Shown one piece after another: positions 1 to 9,586 of a stretch of DNA of 64,000 nt. Source of the stretch: Lactobacillus paragasseri. GTDB taxonomy: Bacteria; Bacillota; Bacilli; Lactobacillales; Lactobacillaceae. Where the stretch lies: the NCBI RefSeq assembly GCF_003584685.1, contig NZ_AP018549.1, forward strand, positions 248,001 through 312,000, written 5' to 3'. The notes beneath the pieces were generated by a model, which saw nothing but the letters and a program-made list of their open reading frames with translations, searched no databases and was not told where the DNA came from. Within the stretch, counting starts at the first letter, position 1. Each line of letters begins with the position of its first letter. The translations under genes were made by a program, and so were the position numbers.

Positions 1-1
1 C

Positions 2-817
2 AACGCTCAAGGCGAATATTACTTAACTGATGTTTTAGAAATTATGCGTAAAGCTGGTCATAAAGTTGGTGCGTATGAAATGCCAGATTTTAGTGAGAGC
101 TTAGGAGTTAATGACCGAATTGCTCTTGCTCAGGCAACTAAGATTATGCAAAGAAGGATTAATGAAGAGCACATGAGGAATGGTGTTTCATTTATTGATC
201 CAGATACAGCATATATTGATAGTGACGTTAAGATCGGTAATGACACTGTTATTGAAGGAAACGTTGTTATTAAAGGAAACACTGAAATTGGCAGTGACTG
301 TTATATTACTAATAGTTCAAGAATAGTTGATTCTAAGATTGGTAATCATGTTACTATTACTTCTTCAACTCTTCAAGAAGCTCAAATGGATGATAATACT
401 GATATTGGACCTAATTCTCACCTTCGTCCAAAGGCAATTATTAGAAAAGGTGCTCATATCGGAAACTTTGTTGAGATCAAGAAAGCTGAAATTGGTGAAA
501 ATAGTAAAGTAGGACACTTAACCTATGTTGGGGATGCTACTTTAGGTAAAGATATTAATATTGGCTGTGGTACTATTTTCTCTAACTATGATGGTGTGAA
601 GAAGTTCCATACTAATGTGGGGGATCATTCATTCATTGGTGCTGGTGCTACGATTATTGCCCCAGTTAATATTGCAGATCATGCATTTGTTGCAGCTGAC
701 TCAACTATTACTAAAGATGTTGAACGCTATGATATGGCAATTGCTAGGGGAAGACAAACGAACAAGCCTGATTACTGGCATAAGTTACCGCTCTCAAAAG
801 ATAAAGAATGGGAATAA
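2..817 (+). CDS. glmU: Bifunctional GlcNAc-1-P uridyltransferase / GlcN-1-P acetyltransferase GlmU, C-terminal part
   Basis: The reading frame is open from base 2, so the gene starts before the window; 271 codons remain of a family usually about 455 residues long. The visible part begins at the end of the pyrophosphorylase domain ([15 protein letters not shown], near the conserved NAQGE motif) and continues through the left-handed beta-helix acetyltransferase domain, seen as hexapeptide-type repeats ([15 protein letters not shown], then [14 protein letters not shown] and [11 protein letters not shown]). The enzyme acetylates GlcN-1-phosphate and uridylates it to UDP-GlcNAc in the cytoplasm, for peptidoglycan and teichoic acid. 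A hairpin terminator follows and prs lies next, as in many Firmicutes. Confidence 0.96.
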   Translation, partial: NAQGEYYLTDVLEIMRKAGHKVGAYEMPDFSESLGVNDRIALAQATKIMQRRINEEHMRNGVSFIDPDTAYIDSDVKIGNDTVIEGNVVIKGNTEIGSDCYITNSSRIVDSKIGNHVTITSSTLQEAQMDDNTDIGPNSHLRPKAIIRKGAHIGNFVEIKKAEIGENSKVGHLTYVGDATLGKDINIGCGTIFSNYDGVKKFHTNVGDHSFIGAGATIIAPVNIADHAFVAADSTITKDVERYDMAIARGRQTNKPDYWHKLPLSKDKEWE

Positions 818-823
818 ATTAAA

Positions 824-853
824 AGAAGTTGTTAAACACAACTTCTTTTTTTG
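824..853 (+). terminator. Rho-independent terminator after glmU
   Basis: A 9-bp stem AGAAGTTGT / ACAACTTCT with loop TAAAC is followed by a T tract. It separates glmU from prs. Confidence 0.9.
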
Positions 854-926
854 CTATTTACAAGCGTAAAGGATATTTTTTTGCTATTATTAAGTATGGA
901 ATTGTAATTTTTCAGTGGAGGAAATT

Positions 927-1898
927 ATGTCTCAATTAGACAAAGAAATCAAAATTTTTGCGCTTAACTCTAATAAGCCTTTAGCAGAAAAAATTGCTGA
1001 TAAGGTTGGAGTTAAGCTTGGTAAATCTGATGTTAAACGTTTCAGCGATGGTGAAATCCAAATTAACATCGATGAGTCAGTTCGTGGTAAAGATGTTTAC
1101 TTGGTACAATCAACTTCAGCTCCAGTAAATGATAATTTAATGGAATTATTGATCATGATTGATGCTGTTAAACGTGCATCAGCTAGAAGCGTAAACTTAG
1201 TTATGCCTTACTACGGATATGCACGTCAAGATCGAAAGACCCGTGCACGTGAGCCAATTACAGCTAAGTTAGTAGCTGATATGTTGCAAAAAGCTGGTGC
1301 TGATCGAGTTCTTTCGCTTGATTTACATGCCCCACAAATCCAAGGATTCTTCGATATTCCAGTTGATAATTTAATGGGTGCCCCACTCCTTGCTGACTAT
1401 TTCTTGAGTCATGAATTAGAAAAAGATGCTGTTGTAGTTTCACCTGACCATGGTGGCGTAACTAGAGCAAGAAAATTAGCAGAATTTCTTAAGACTCCAA
1501 TTGCTATTGTGGACAAACGCCGTCCAAAGGCAAATGTTGCTGAAGTTATGAATATTATTGGTGATGTAGAAGGCAAACGTGCAATCATTATTGATGATAT
1601 GATTGATACCGCAGGTACCATTACCTTAGCTTCTCAAGCTTTAATGGATGCTGGTGCAACTGAAGTTTATGCATCTGCAACTCATGCTGTTTTGTCTGGT
1701 CCAGCAATTGAGCGTTTAAATAATTCTCCTATTAAGAAATTGATTTTAACTGACTCAATCAATCAACCTGAAGAAAAAGACTTGTCTAAGGCTGAAATTG
1801 TTTCTGTTGGGCCATTGATGGGTGAAGCAATTAAATTGATCCAAGAACATAAACCAGTTAGTCCACTGTTTAATACTCGTTTTCAATCACATAACTAA
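927..1898 (+). CDS. prs: Ribose-phosphate pyrophosphokinase (PRPP synthetase)
   Basis: This cytoplasmic enzyme makes PRPP from ribose-5-phosphate and ATP for purine, pyrimidine, His, Trp and NAD synthesis. The 323-residue product has the family length. It carries [21 protein letters not shown] near the N terminus, the [10 protein letters not shown] flexible-loop motif, [11 protein letters not shown], and the PRPP-binding loop [14 protein letters not shown] chose the ATG at 927 because GGAGG (917-921) sits just upstream; an in-frame GTG at 915 would put the ribosome site inside the coding region. The gene has terminators on both sides, so it is probably monocistronic. Confidence 0.97.
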   Translation: MSQLDKEIKIFALNSNKPLAEKIADKVGVKLGKSDVKRFSDGEIQINIDESVRGKDVYLVQSTSAPVNDNLMELLIMIDAVKRASARSVNLVMPYYGYARQDRKTRAREPITAKLVADMLQKAGADRVLSLDLHAPQIQGFFDIPVDNLMGAPLLADYFLSHELEKDAVVVSPDHGGVTRARKLAEFLKTPIAIVDKRRPKANVAEVMNIIGDVEGKRAIIIDDMIDTAGTITLASQALMDAGATEVYASATHAVLSGPAIERLNNSPIKKLILTDSINQPEEKDLSKAEIVSVGPLMGEAIKLIQEHKPVSPLFNTRFQSHN

Positions 1899-1909
1899 AT
1901 GAACTATAA

Positions 1910-1941
1910 GGTGATACCTATAAGTAGGTATCGCCTTTTTT
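1910..1941 (+). terminator. Rho-independent terminator after prs
   Basis: GGTGATACCT pairs with AGGTATCGCC (one G-T pair) around a 6-base loop, followed by a run of T. Confidence 0.9.
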
Positions 1942-1978
1942 TATTGCTTTAAAAATAATAGTTTTAATTTTTAGACTC

Positions 1979-2016
1979 GCTAAGCGTTTACATTATTAGA
2001 ATAATTACGGTAATAT
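1979..2016 (+). promoter_or_regulatory. Promoter region of the LacI-type regulator with cre-like site
   Basis: GCTAAGCGTTTACA (1979-1992) is, on the reverse strand, TGTAAACGCTTAGC, a close match to the CcpA cre consensus. It overlaps a possible -35 TTTACA (1987-1992), with a possible -10 TAATAT at 2011-2016. The near-palindrome ATTACGGTAAT (2004-2014) resembles half of the operator seen before the downstream operons, so autoregulation is possible. The regulatory roles are inferred. Confidence 0.55.
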
Positions 2017-2053
2017 TAAGTTATACAGTTTTAAAAAAGGACTTAGAAGTATT

Positions 2054-2998
2054 ATGACTACTTTATCTGATGTAGCAAAAAAAGCTAGCGTGTCTAAGAT
2101 GACGGTATCACGCGTCATTAATCATCCTCAACAGGTTACGCCTGAATTAAGAAAAATTGTCGAACAGGCAATGGAACAACTAAATTATCATCCAAATTCA
2201 GTTGCTAGTGCACTAGCCCACCACCGTACAAATGTAGTTAAATTAGTAATTCTGGAGGATATTGATACAACTGAACCTTACTACATGAATTTACTTTTCG
2301 GGATTGCTAGTGGATTAGGTAAAAAACACTATGCACTACAGTTAGCAACCGATAGTGAGGTTGGTGGCGGCGATGGTTATATTATCACAGGTGGCAGAGC
2401 AAATGATGCCAAATGGCTGGACCAATTAAATAAACCATTTGTGTTATTCGGTGAAAATCGCTATGGCTATGATTTTATTGATACCGATAATAAATTAGGT
2501 GAACAAATAGCCACACAATATGCTCTGGATAAAAATTATCAATCAATTGTTTTCATTGGAATTGATGAAAAAGAGCCTTTTGAATATTCGAGAGAAGCTG
2601 GATATATCAACACCTTGCAGAAGCATAATATGATTCCTAAGATTTTTAGAATCCAAAATCATAGTAGTTTAGCTGAAAAACTAATTATTAGTAATTGGAA
2701 AAAGTTTGCCCCCAACACTTGTTTTATTTGTGCAAGTGACCGAATAGCGGTTGGGGTTGTACGTGCTATTCAAAGAAAAAATGGAAATATTCCACGGGAT
2801 TTTGGAATTATTGGCTTCGATGGAGTTTTCTTAGATCAGGTATCAAATCCTAAGTTAACAACTATTAAACAAAATTTATTTAAGTTAGGTGAACTCTTAG
2901 CAGAAATGATTTTGCAAAAGATTCAACAAGGCGGAGCTCAGCAGGGCGAGGTTCTTATTGAACCGGAATTAATAAAAAGTGAATCTACTAGAATTTAA
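2054..2998 (+). CDS. malR: LacI/GalR-family maltose operon repressor (MalR-like)
   Basis: The 314-residue protein begins with a classical LacI helix-turn-helix (TLSDVAKKASVSKMTVSRV, residues 3-21) and hinge helix (NYHPNSVASALA), followed by a periplasmic-binding-protein-like effector domain ending in IIGFDGVFLDQVSNPKLTTI. It directly precedes, on the same strand, two operons for maltose and maltodextrin use. Both have identical TGATACCGGTAACA palindromes at their promoters, so it is the obvious candidate to bind them. The effector is not visible from sequence; maltose or maltodextrin is inferred from context. A terminator separates it from the first glucosidase gene. Confidence 0.88.
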   Translation: MTTLSDVAKKASVSKMTVSRVINHPQQVTPELRKIVEQAMEQLNYHPNSVASALAHHRTNVVKLVILEDIDTTEPYYMNLLFGIASGLGKKHYALQLATDSEVGGGDGYIITGGRANDAKWLDQLNKPFVLFGENRYGYDFIDTDNKLGEQIATQYALDKNYQSIVFIGIDEKEPFEYSREAGYINTLQKHNMIPKIFRIQNHSSLAEKLIISNWKKFAPNTCFICASDRIAVGVVRAIQRKNGNIPRDFGIIGFDGVFLDQVSNPKLTTIKQNLFKLGELLAEMILQKIQQGGAQQGEVLIEPELIKSESTRI

Positions 2999-3025
2999 GA
3001 AGCTATGGATGAGCTTCTTTTTTTG
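2998..3025 (+). terminator. Rho-independent terminator after malR
   Basis: AGAAGCT / AGCTTCT with a 7-base loop and a T run. The left arm includes the last base of the stop codon. Confidence 0.8.
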
Positions 3026-3078
3026 ATACCGGTAACATTTAAATAGCATTGTAAGCGCTTAAAATTATTGCTTAAAAT
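3024..3078 (+). promoter_or_regulatory. Maltodextrin operon promoter: MalR-type operator, cre and -35/-10
   Basis: TGATACCGGTAACA (3024-3037) reads TGTTACCGGTATCA in reverse and fits the LacI-family pattern TGNNANCGNTNNCA. It is followed by a cre-like TGTAAGCGCTTAAA (3050-3063) that overlaps a probable -35 TTGTAA (3049-3054). A -10 TAAAAT lies at 3073-3078 with 18-bp spacing. The same pair of sites recurs before mapA. MalR and CcpA binding are inferred from the site shapes and context. Confidence 0.75.
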
Positions 3079-3101
3079 AGGATTTATGGAGGAAGTTTAT
3101 T

Positions 3102-4760
3102 ATGAGACATTGGTATGACCAAGCAATTATTTATCAAATTTATCCTAAGTCTTTCCAGGATTCTAATGGTGATGGTATTGGTGACCTAAATGGTATTAGG
3201 AAAAGAATACCGTATTTGAAGGAATTAGGGGTTAATGCTGTCTGGCTGAATCCGGTCTTTGTTTCCCCGCAAGTTGATAATGGCTATGATGTATCAAACT
3301 ATTTTGCCATTGATCCCAAAATGGGAACTATGGAAGATATGGATAATTTAATCAAGGAAATGCATGAAGCTGGAATTCATGTAATTATGGATTTTGTTTT
3401 AAATCATACGTCTGATCAACATCCCTGGTTTCAAGATGCCATTAAAAATCCTGATAGTATTTATCGGGACTATTATATTTTTGCCGGCCAAAATAATCAG
3501 CGACCAAATAATTGGGGAAGCTTTTTTGGAGGTAGTGTTTGGGAAAAAGATCCTGCTGGAACAGGACAGTTTTATTTTCATCTTTTTGATAAAAGAATGC
3601 CTGATTTGAACTGGAAAAATCCTGAAGTTAGACATGCAATGAGTGAAATTGCAAAGTATTGGCTAGAAAAAGGAATTGATGGTTTGAGATTAGATGCCTT
3701 TATTCATATTGCTAAAGCAGACTTAAGACAGAATTTCCCAGTTAATAGTAAAGCTGAAGAACCCGTAGTAGCCGAACCATTTTTTGCTAACTTACCGCAA
3801 GTACAAAAATGGATGCGACCTTTCTGTGAGGAAATAAAGCAAGATTATCCTGATGCACTCTTGTTAGGAGAAGCAGCGAGTGCGAATGTTAATTTAGCAG
3901 TCGATTATACAAATAAAGATAACCACTTGATGGATAGCGTAATTACTTTTAGGTACTTTACAGAAGATCAAAGTCAGGTGGATCCTAGTTTTTCAGCTCA
4001 ATATCAGCCGAAATCATTAGATTTAGTAAAATTTAAGCAAAATCAGGCTGTCTGGCAACAAACTTTAAGTGGCGTGTCTAAGCCCACTTTGTACTGGAAT
4101 AATCATGATATGGCTAGAATAGCTACTAGAATTGCTAAAAATGATATTCAAGCTCGGAGCTTAGCCATGCTAATGTATTTACAAAATGGCCTGCCGATTA
4201 TTTATTATGGCGAAGAACTCGGAATGAAGAACTTGGAGTTTGAAGACGTAACACAATTTGAGGATGAAACAGTTAAAGAATTTATTGAAAGTGCCAAAAA
4301 AGCTGGAAAAACTAGTCAAGAAGCATTGTTAATGGTAAGTAAAACTCATAAATTGCCAGCTAGAGGGCCAATGCCTTGGAATAATGCAAAAAATAATGGA
4401 TTTAGTGATGGGAAACCTTGGCTTAAAGGAAAGAAAGTTGATCATGCTAATGCGGCTGATGAAATAGCAGATAGCCATAGCATGTTTAATTTCTACAGAA
4501 AATTAATTAGCCTAAAGAAAGAAGCATTGTTTGAAGATGGGGGCTATTATTTATTGCCAACGTCAAACGATAGTTATGTTTATGAGCGTAATTTAGGAGA
4601 TCAAAAAGCATTAGTCGCTGTTTCTTTAAGTAAAGATGCTATAGAACTTGACGTAGATCCTGAATTTAAGCAAGAAAAATTAGTAGCAGGCAACTACCAA
4701 TTGAAAGATGGAAAATTAAAATTGGCTCCGTATGCAGGAGTAGTATTAACAAAAGACTGA
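3102..4760 (+). CDS. GH13 alpha-glucosidase (GH13_31-like, predicted alpha-1,4 type)
   Basis: Intracellular glycoside hydrolase of 552 residues with no signal peptide. It shows the GH13 signatures: YQIYPKSFQDSNGDGIGDLNG at the N terminus, region I DFVLNH, region II GLRLDAF with nucleophile Asp198, region III LLLGEAAS with acid/base Glu257, and region IV NNHDMAR. The residue after the nucleophile is Ala199. In this family Ala or Thr there is associated with alpha-1,4 preference and Val with alpha-1,6 preference, so I predict maltose/maltodextrin-type activity. It is the first gene of a two-gene operon with a neopullulanase-like enzyme, 10 bases downstream, under a MalR/cre promoter. The exact substrate is not provable here. 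Confidence 0.88.
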   Translation: MRHWYDQAIIYQIYPKSFQDSNGDGIGDLNGIRKRIPYLKELGVNAVWLNPVFVSPQVDNGYDVSNYFAIDPKMGTMEDMDNLIKEMHEAGIHVIMDFVLNHTSDQHPWFQDAIKNPDSIYRDYYIFAGQNNQRPNNWGSFFGGSVWEKDPAGTGQFYFHLFDKRMPDLNWKNPEVRHAMSEIAKYWLEKGIDGLRLDAFIHIAKADLRQNFPVNSKAEEPVVAEPFFANLPQVQKWMRPFCEEIKQDYPDALLLGEAASANVNLAVDYTNKDNHLMDSVITFRYFTEDQSQVDPSFSAQYQPKSLDLVKFKQNQAVWQQTLSGVSKPTLYWNNHDMARIATRIAKNDIQARSLAMLMYLQNGLPIIYYGEELGMKNLEFEDVTQFEDETVKEFIESAKKAGKTSQEALLMVSKTHKLPARGPMPWNNAKNNGFSDGKPWLKGKKVDHANAADEIADSHSMFNFYRKLISLKKEALFEDGGYYLLPTSNDSYVYERNLGDQKALVAVSLSKDAIELDVDPEFKQEKLVAGNYQLKDGKLKLAPYAGVVLTKD

Positions 4761-4770
4761 GGAGTAAAAT

Positions 4771-6495
4771 ATGCAACTAGCAGCTTTAAGACATAGAACT
4801 GAAAGCGAAGACTGTACTGTAATTGATCATTCGCACGTGAAAATTAGACTTCATACTGCTAAAAATGATGTAAAAAAAGTTATTGTTCACTATATTGATA
4901 ATTATTTGCCACCTGCAGATGCAGCAACGCTAGAAATGAAAAAAGCAGGTAGCGGCCAAGTAAACGATTATTGGACAGCGACTTTAACAGCACCGTATCA
5001 TCGAATTAAGTATACTTTTGAAGTTATTGGTAATGATGGCAGCCACGTTATTTTTGGTGATCGTAGTATTGAAAAATTTAGCGATGAGAAATTAAGAGAA
5101 GATGGCTTATATTTTAAAGTGCCATATTTTCATGATATTGATCGTATTAAAACGCCTGCTTGGCTCAAAGACATTGTTTGGTATCAAATTTTTCCAGAAC
5201 GCTTTGCTAATGGAGATAAAAGCAATGATCCAGTTAACGTTAAGCCTTGGAATCCAGAGGATCATCCCGGCAGAGAAGACTTTTACGGTGGAGATTTGCA
5301 AGGAGTGTTAGATCATTTAGATGATTTACAAAAGTTAGGAATTACTGGCTTATATTTTTGTCCTATTTTTAAGGCAAGCTCTAATCACAAATATGACACC
5401 ATTGATTACTTACAAGTTGATCCAGCTTTTGGCGATAAAGATTTATTTGCAAAAGTAGTTAATGAAGCCCACAAGCGCGGGATGAAAGTGATGTTAGATG
5501 CAGTTTTCAACCATCTTGGTGACCAATCAATGCAGTGGCAAGACGTGGTTAAAAATGGTGCCAACTCTCGCTTTAAAGACTGGTTCCATATTAATTCTTA
5601 TCCTGTTGAACCTTACCGGGATCCAAGTAAGGGAGAAAAGAATCCGCCATATGAAACTTTTGCTTTTGAAAAGCACATGCCCAAATTAAATACTGCTAAT
5701 CCAGAAGTACAAGATTTCTTATTAGAAATTGCAACTTATTGGGTAAAATATTTTGATATTGATGCTTGGCGCTTAGATGTAGCAAATGAAGTTGACCATC
5801 ACTTTTGGAAGAGATTCCATGACGAATTAATTAAAATTAAGCCAGACTTCTATATTGTTGGCGAAATATGGCATTCAGCTCGCCCGTGGCTTCAAGGAGA
5901 TCAATTTACGGGTGTAATGAATTATCCATATACTTTGCAAATTGAGGATCATTTCTTTAAGCACAACTTAGATGCTAAGGAACTTAGTGAACACTTAACT
6001 GATCAATTAATGATGTATCCAGATATTGTGGACCAAGCGATGATGAATATGCTTGATTCGCATGATACAGCTCGAATTTTGACTTTAGCAAAAGGTAATC
6101 AAGACTTAGCTTTGCAAGCGATAGCTTATGAATTTGCTCAACCCGGGATACCATGTATTTACTATGGGACAGAAATGGGGATGAGTGGCGATAACGATCC
6201 TGATTGTCGTAAGCCGATGGATTGGAGTAAGTTGAATGGACCAGTCTGGAAGAGAGTTCATGAATTAGTCAAATTCCGTTTAAAACATCGAGATACTTTA
6301 AATCAAGGTGACATTAAGTTAACGGTAACAGAAAATGGTCTACTAAAAGTTGAACGAATAGGAAAAGAAACAATAAATGCATACTATAATACCAGTGCTC
6401 ATGATGTGAAAATTGATAAGAAACCAGCGCTTAGTCAAAACTATGAAGACGGTATTTTAGCGCCAGATGGCTTTTTGGTAGAAGTAAAAGCTTAA
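4771..6495 (+). CDS. Neopullulanase / cyclomaltodextrinase-type GH13 enzyme
   Basis: The 574-residue protein has an N-terminal beta-sandwich segment (about residues 1-120, CBM34-like) before the GH13 barrel, as in cyclomaltodextrinases, maltogenic amylases and neopullulanases. Motifs are WYQIFPERFANGD, region I DAVFNH, region II AWRLDVANE (nucleophile Asp336), region III YIVGEIWH (acid/base Glu365) and region IV LDSHDTAR. It has no signal peptide, so it acts on imported maltodextrins or cyclodextrins. GAGGAG overlaps the upstream stop codon, indicating translational linkage to the alpha-glucosidase. A terminator follows. Which of the three related activities dominates cannot be read from sequence. 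Confidence 0.88.
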   Translation: MQLAALRHRTESEDCTVIDHSHVKIRLHTAKNDVKKVIVHYIDNYLPPADAATLEMKKAGSGQVNDYWTATLTAPYHRIKYTFEVIGNDGSHVIFGDRSIEKFSDEKLREDGLYFKVPYFHDIDRIKTPAWLKDIVWYQIFPERFANGDKSNDPVNVKPWNPEDHPGREDFYGGDLQGVLDHLDDLQKLGITGLYFCPIFKASSNHKYDTIDYLQVDPAFGDKDLFAKVVNEAHKRGMKVMLDAVFNHLGDQSMQWQDVVKNGANSRFKDWFHINSYPVEPYRDPSKGEKNPPYETFAFEKHMPKLNTANPEVQDFLLEIATYWVKYFDIDAWRLDVANEVDHHFWKRFHDELIKIKPDFYIVGEIWHSARPWLQGDQFTGVMNYPYTLQIEDHFFKHNLDAKELSEHLTDQLMMYPDIVDQAMMNMLDSHDTARILTLAKGNQDLALQAIAYEFAQPGIPCIYYGTEMGMSGDNDPDCRKPMDWSKLNGPVWKRVHELVKFRLKHRDTLNQGDIKLTVTENGLLKVERIGKETINAYYNTSAHDVKIDKKPALSQNYEDGILAPDGFLVEVKA

Positions 6496-6502
6496 ATTTA
6501 TG

Positions 6503-6542
6503 ATAAGAAAAAGCAGCGATAAGAGGCTGCTTTTTTTCTTAT
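6503..6542 (+). terminator. Rho-independent terminator after the neopullulanase gene
   Basis: AAGCAGC pairs with GCTGCTT, extended by flanking A and T runs into a nearly symmetrical structure; a T7 run follows. Confidence 0.88.
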
Positions 6543-6549
6543 AATTTTT

Positions 6550-6604
6550 TGATACCGGTAACATGAAAATAATCATTGTTAAGCGCTTTCAGTAAATAGA
6601 TAAT
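6550..6604 (+). promoter_or_regulatory. mapA operon promoter: MalR-type operator, cre and -35/-10
   Basis: TGATACCGGTAACA (6550-6563) is identical to the 14-mer before the alpha-glucosidase operon. GTTAAGCGCTTTCA (6578-6591) matches cre at 12 of 14 positions. A -35 TTGTTA (6576-6581) and -10 GATAAT (6599-6604) are spaced by exactly 17 bp, so the cre covers the -35. The arrangement predicts MalR control plus glucose repression. Confidence 0.8.
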
Positions 6605-6648
6605 AGACTTGTAAACAAAAAACCTCACAGAAGTGATGGAGAATGATG

Positions 6649-8919
6649 ATGAAGAGAATTTTTGAAGTTGATCCTTGGAAAGTAACAACGCATAAATTTT
6701 CTAAGGAAGATAAAAGATTACAAGAAAGTATTACCGCAATTGGTAATGATTATATGGGAATGAGAGGAAACTTTGAAGAGGGTTATTCTGGTGATACTCT
6801 TCAAGGAACCTATTTAGCAGGTGTTTGGTTCCCAGATAAAACTGTTGTTGGTTGGTGGAAAAATGGTTATCCAAAATACTTTGGTAAGACTCCAAATGCA
6901 CCAAGCTTTATTGGAATTGGAATTACTGTTAATGGTGAAAAGCTTGATTTAGCAAAAGTTAAATTTAGTGATTTTGAATTATCACTTGATATGCATCAAG
7001 GTCTTCTCTCAAGAAGCTTTGTCTATGAAGGAAAAGATGTCAAAGTTAAGTTTGAATTTGAACGTTTTCTTCATATTATTCAAAAAGAAGCAGCCTTAAT
7101 TAAAGTTAAAGCAACTGTACTTGAAGGACATGCAAAAATTGATTTTGATTCAACTTTAGATGGAACAGTTGTTAACGAAGACAGTAATTATGATGAACGT
7201 TTCTGGGTTCCACTTGGTGAAGATAAAGATAGAAGAACTATCCAAGTAAAAACTAAGCCAAATCCATATGAAGTTCCTCAGTTTACGGTTTTGCTTAAGC
7301 AAGCATTACGCCATAACGGGGAAGCACTTCAAGGTGAAGTTTCAAGTCAAGAAGCCAAGTTAAGTGAAAAAATTTCAGTTGAACTAGATCAAGATCAGAG
7401 CTATGAGCTTGAAAAAGACGTCATCGTTGTAACAAGTCGTGACGTTGAAGAGAAAGATCAAGCTGATGTTGCAGAAAACTTAATGAGCAAGCTTCAAGCA
7501 AAAAGCTTTGCAGAAAACTTGGCTGAACATACTGCTACCTGGGAAAAGCGTTGGGAAACAAGTGATGTTGAAATTGCTGGGGATGCAGCCGCTCAACAAG
7601 GCATTCGTTTCAATATTCTTCAATTATTTATGACTTACTATGGTGAAGATGAAAGATTGAATGTTGGTCCAAAAGGATTTACTGGTGAGAAATATGGTGG
7701 TGCTACTTATTGGGACACCGAAGCATTTATTGTTCCAATGTACTTAGCCATTACTAAACCAAGTGTTACTAAAGCATTGCTAGAATATCGTCATAATCAA
7801 TTACCAGGCGCTTATCACAATGCTAAGGAACAAGGTCTTCCAGGTGCGTTATTCCCAATGGTTACCTTTAACGGTATTGAATGCCACAACGAATGGGAAA
7901 TTACTTTTGAAGAAATCCACCGAAATGCTGATATTCCGCACGCAATTGCAATGTACACCGAATATACTGGTGACGATAGCTATGTTAAGAACGAAGGCAT
8001 GGATGTCTTAGTTGGGACTGCAAGGTTCTGGGCAGCTAGAGTTCATTGGTCTAAATGGCGTAATAAATATGTAATGCATGGTGTTACTGGACCAAATGAA
8101 TATGAGAATAATGTCAATAATAACTGGTTCACTAGTACTATGGCAAGATGGCTCTTGAAATATACGCTAGAGCGTTTGCCGCTTGCAACTAAAGAAGCTC
8201 AAGAAAGAGTTCATGTCACTGAGGAAGAAAAGGAAAAGTGGCAAGACATTGTTGATAAAATTTATCTTCCAGAAGATAAAGATTTGGGCATTTTCTTACA
8301 ACAGGATGACTTCCTTGATAAAGAAATTCGTCCAGTAAGCGAAATTGAGGATCAAAGACCAATTAATCAACACTGGTCATGGGATAAGATTTTAAGATCG
8401 CCATTTATCAAGCAAGCAGATGTATTACAAGGAATCTACTTCTTCCCAGAAAATTACACTAAAGAACAAAAAGAGAAGAACTTTGATTTTTATGAACCAT
8501 TAACCGTTCATGAAAGCTCATTATCTCCTTCAATTCACTCAGTTTTAGCAGCTGAACTAGGAAAGAAAGATAAGGCTGTTGAGCTTTATGAAAGAACTGC
8601 AAGACTTGACTTAGATAATTACAACAACGATACAGTTGACGGTTTGCACATTACTTCAATGAGTGGCTCATGGCTAGCAATCGTGCAAGGCTTTGCAGGT
8701 ATGCGTTATGATCACGATCAATTAAAATTCAAGCCATTTATTCCAGATAACTGGAATCATTACAGCTTCAAGATTAATTATCGCGGTCGCTTGATTGAAG
8801 TTTATGTTGATCACCAAGAAACTAAGATTTCACTGCTTAAAGGTGAAAATCTCGAAATTTTAGTTAATGATCAAAAAGTTATGCTCAAAGAAGGTGAAAC
8901 TGAATGCTTAAAGGCTTAA
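6649..8919 (+). CDS. mapA: Maltose phosphorylase (GH65)
   Basis: It phosphorolyses maltose in the cytoplasm to glucose and beta-glucose-1-phosphate, saving ATP. The 756-residue length fits the lactobacillar enzyme, and the motif VTGPNEYENN carries the expected catalytic acid Glu484. Three consecutive ATG codons (6643, 6646, 6649) start the frame; the third is best spaced (7 bases) from GGAG at 6638-6641, so I use it. pgmB, which uses the product, starts 16 bases before the stop. GH65 also holds trehalose and kojibiose phosphorylases, but the maltose ABC transporter and repressor context favours maltose. Confidence 0.94.
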   Translation: MKRIFEVDPWKVTTHKFSKEDKRLQESITAIGNDYMGMRGNFEEGYSGDTLQGTYLAGVWFPDKTVVGWWKNGYPKYFGKTPNAPSFIGIGITVNGEKLDLAKVKFSDFELSLDMHQGLLSRSFVYEGKDVKVKFEFERFLHIIQKEAALIKVKATVLEGHAKIDFDSTLDGTVVNEDSNYDERFWVPLGEDKDRRTIQVKTKPNPYEVPQFTVLLKQALRHNGEALQGEVSSQEAKLSEKISVELDQDQSYELEKDVIVVTSRDVEEKDQADVAENLMSKLQAKSFAENLAEHTATWEKRWETSDVEIAGDAAAQQGIRFNILQLFMTYYGEDERLNVGPKGFTGEKYGGATYWDTEAFIVPMYLAITKPSVTKALLEYRHNQLPGAYHNAKEQGLPGALFPMVTFNGIECHNEWEITFEEIHRNADIPHAIAMYTEYTGDDSYVKNEGMDVLVGTARFWAARVHWSKWRNKYVMHGVTGPNEYENNVNNNWFTSTMARWLLKYTLERLPLATKEAQERVHVTEEEKEKWQDIVDKIYLPEDKDLGIFLQQDDFLDKEIRPVSEIEDQRPINQHWSWDKILRSPFIKQADVLQGIYFFPENYTKEQKEKNFDFYEPLTVHESSLSPSIHSVLAAELGKKDKAVELYERTARLDLDNYNNDTVDGLHITSMSGSWLAIVQGFAGMRYDHDQLKFKPFIPDNWNHYSFKINYRGRLIEVYVDHQETKISLLKGENLEILVNDQKVMLKEGETECLKA

Positions 8920-9566
8920 TTTTTGACTTAGATGGGGTTTTAACTAACTCGGCTGTTTACCACTTGACTGCTTGGAATAATTTGGCTAAAGAATTAGGAA
9001 TTAACCTAACAGATGAACAGCTTAATAGCTTAAGAGGTATTTCAAGAATGGATTCATTAAATTTGATCTTGAAATACGGTGGTCAAGAAAATAAATATTC
9101 TGAAGCAGAAAAAGAAAAATTTGCTGCAGAAAAGAATACTAAGTTTGTTGAACAAGTTGAAAAGATGACGCCAGCAGATATTTTACCGGGCATTCCTGAA
9201 TTACTTAGTGATGCAAAGAAGCAAAATTTAAAGATGGTTATTGCTTCTGCCTCAAAAAACGCACCTAAGATCTTAACTAAATTAGGAATTATGGATGAGT
9301 TTGATGGCATTGTTGATCCAGCTACTCTTCATCGAGGAAAACCAGATCCAGAAATTTACGAAAAAGCACAAAAATTACTGGGTTTGAATGCAGATGAAGT
9401 TATTAGCTTTGAAGATGCTCAAGCTGGTGTTCAATCAATTAAGAGTGCTGGACAATTTGCAGTAGGGATTGGAGATAAAGAAGTCTTAAAAGAGGCTGAT
9501 TATGTTGTTCCAACTACTAAAGAATTAAAACTTTCAGAAATTGAATCAGTTTTTAATAAAAAATAA
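8904..9566 (+). CDS. pgmB: Beta-phosphoglucomutase
   Basis: HAD-superfamily enzyme of 220 residues converting beta-glucose-1-phosphate to glucose-6-phosphate. The N-terminal motif FDLDGVLTNSA supplies nucleophile Asp8 and general acid/base Asp10. The later motifs VIASAS, GKPDPEIY and SFEDAQAGVQS match the HAD phosphomutase subfamily. It overlaps mapA by 16 bases, which suggests coupled translation and equimolar use of the phosphorylase product. Confidence 0.94.
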   Translation: MLKGLIFDLDGVLTNSAVYHLTAWNNLAKELGINLTDEQLNSLRGISRMDSLNLILKYGGQENKYSEAEKEKFAAEKNTKFVEQVEKMTPADILPGIPELLSDAKKQNLKMVIASASKNAPKILTKLGIMDEFDGIVDPATLHRGKPDPEIYEKAQKLLGLNADEVISFEDAQAGVQSIKSAGQFAVGIGDKEVLKEADYVVPTTKELKLSEIESVFNKK

Positions 9567-9586
9567 GAGGGAAGTAGGGAAAGAGA

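Noticed and set aside
915-926. GTG 915 as the prs start
   Set aside because: The ribosome site GGAGG would lie inside the coding region; ATG 927 is correctly spaced.
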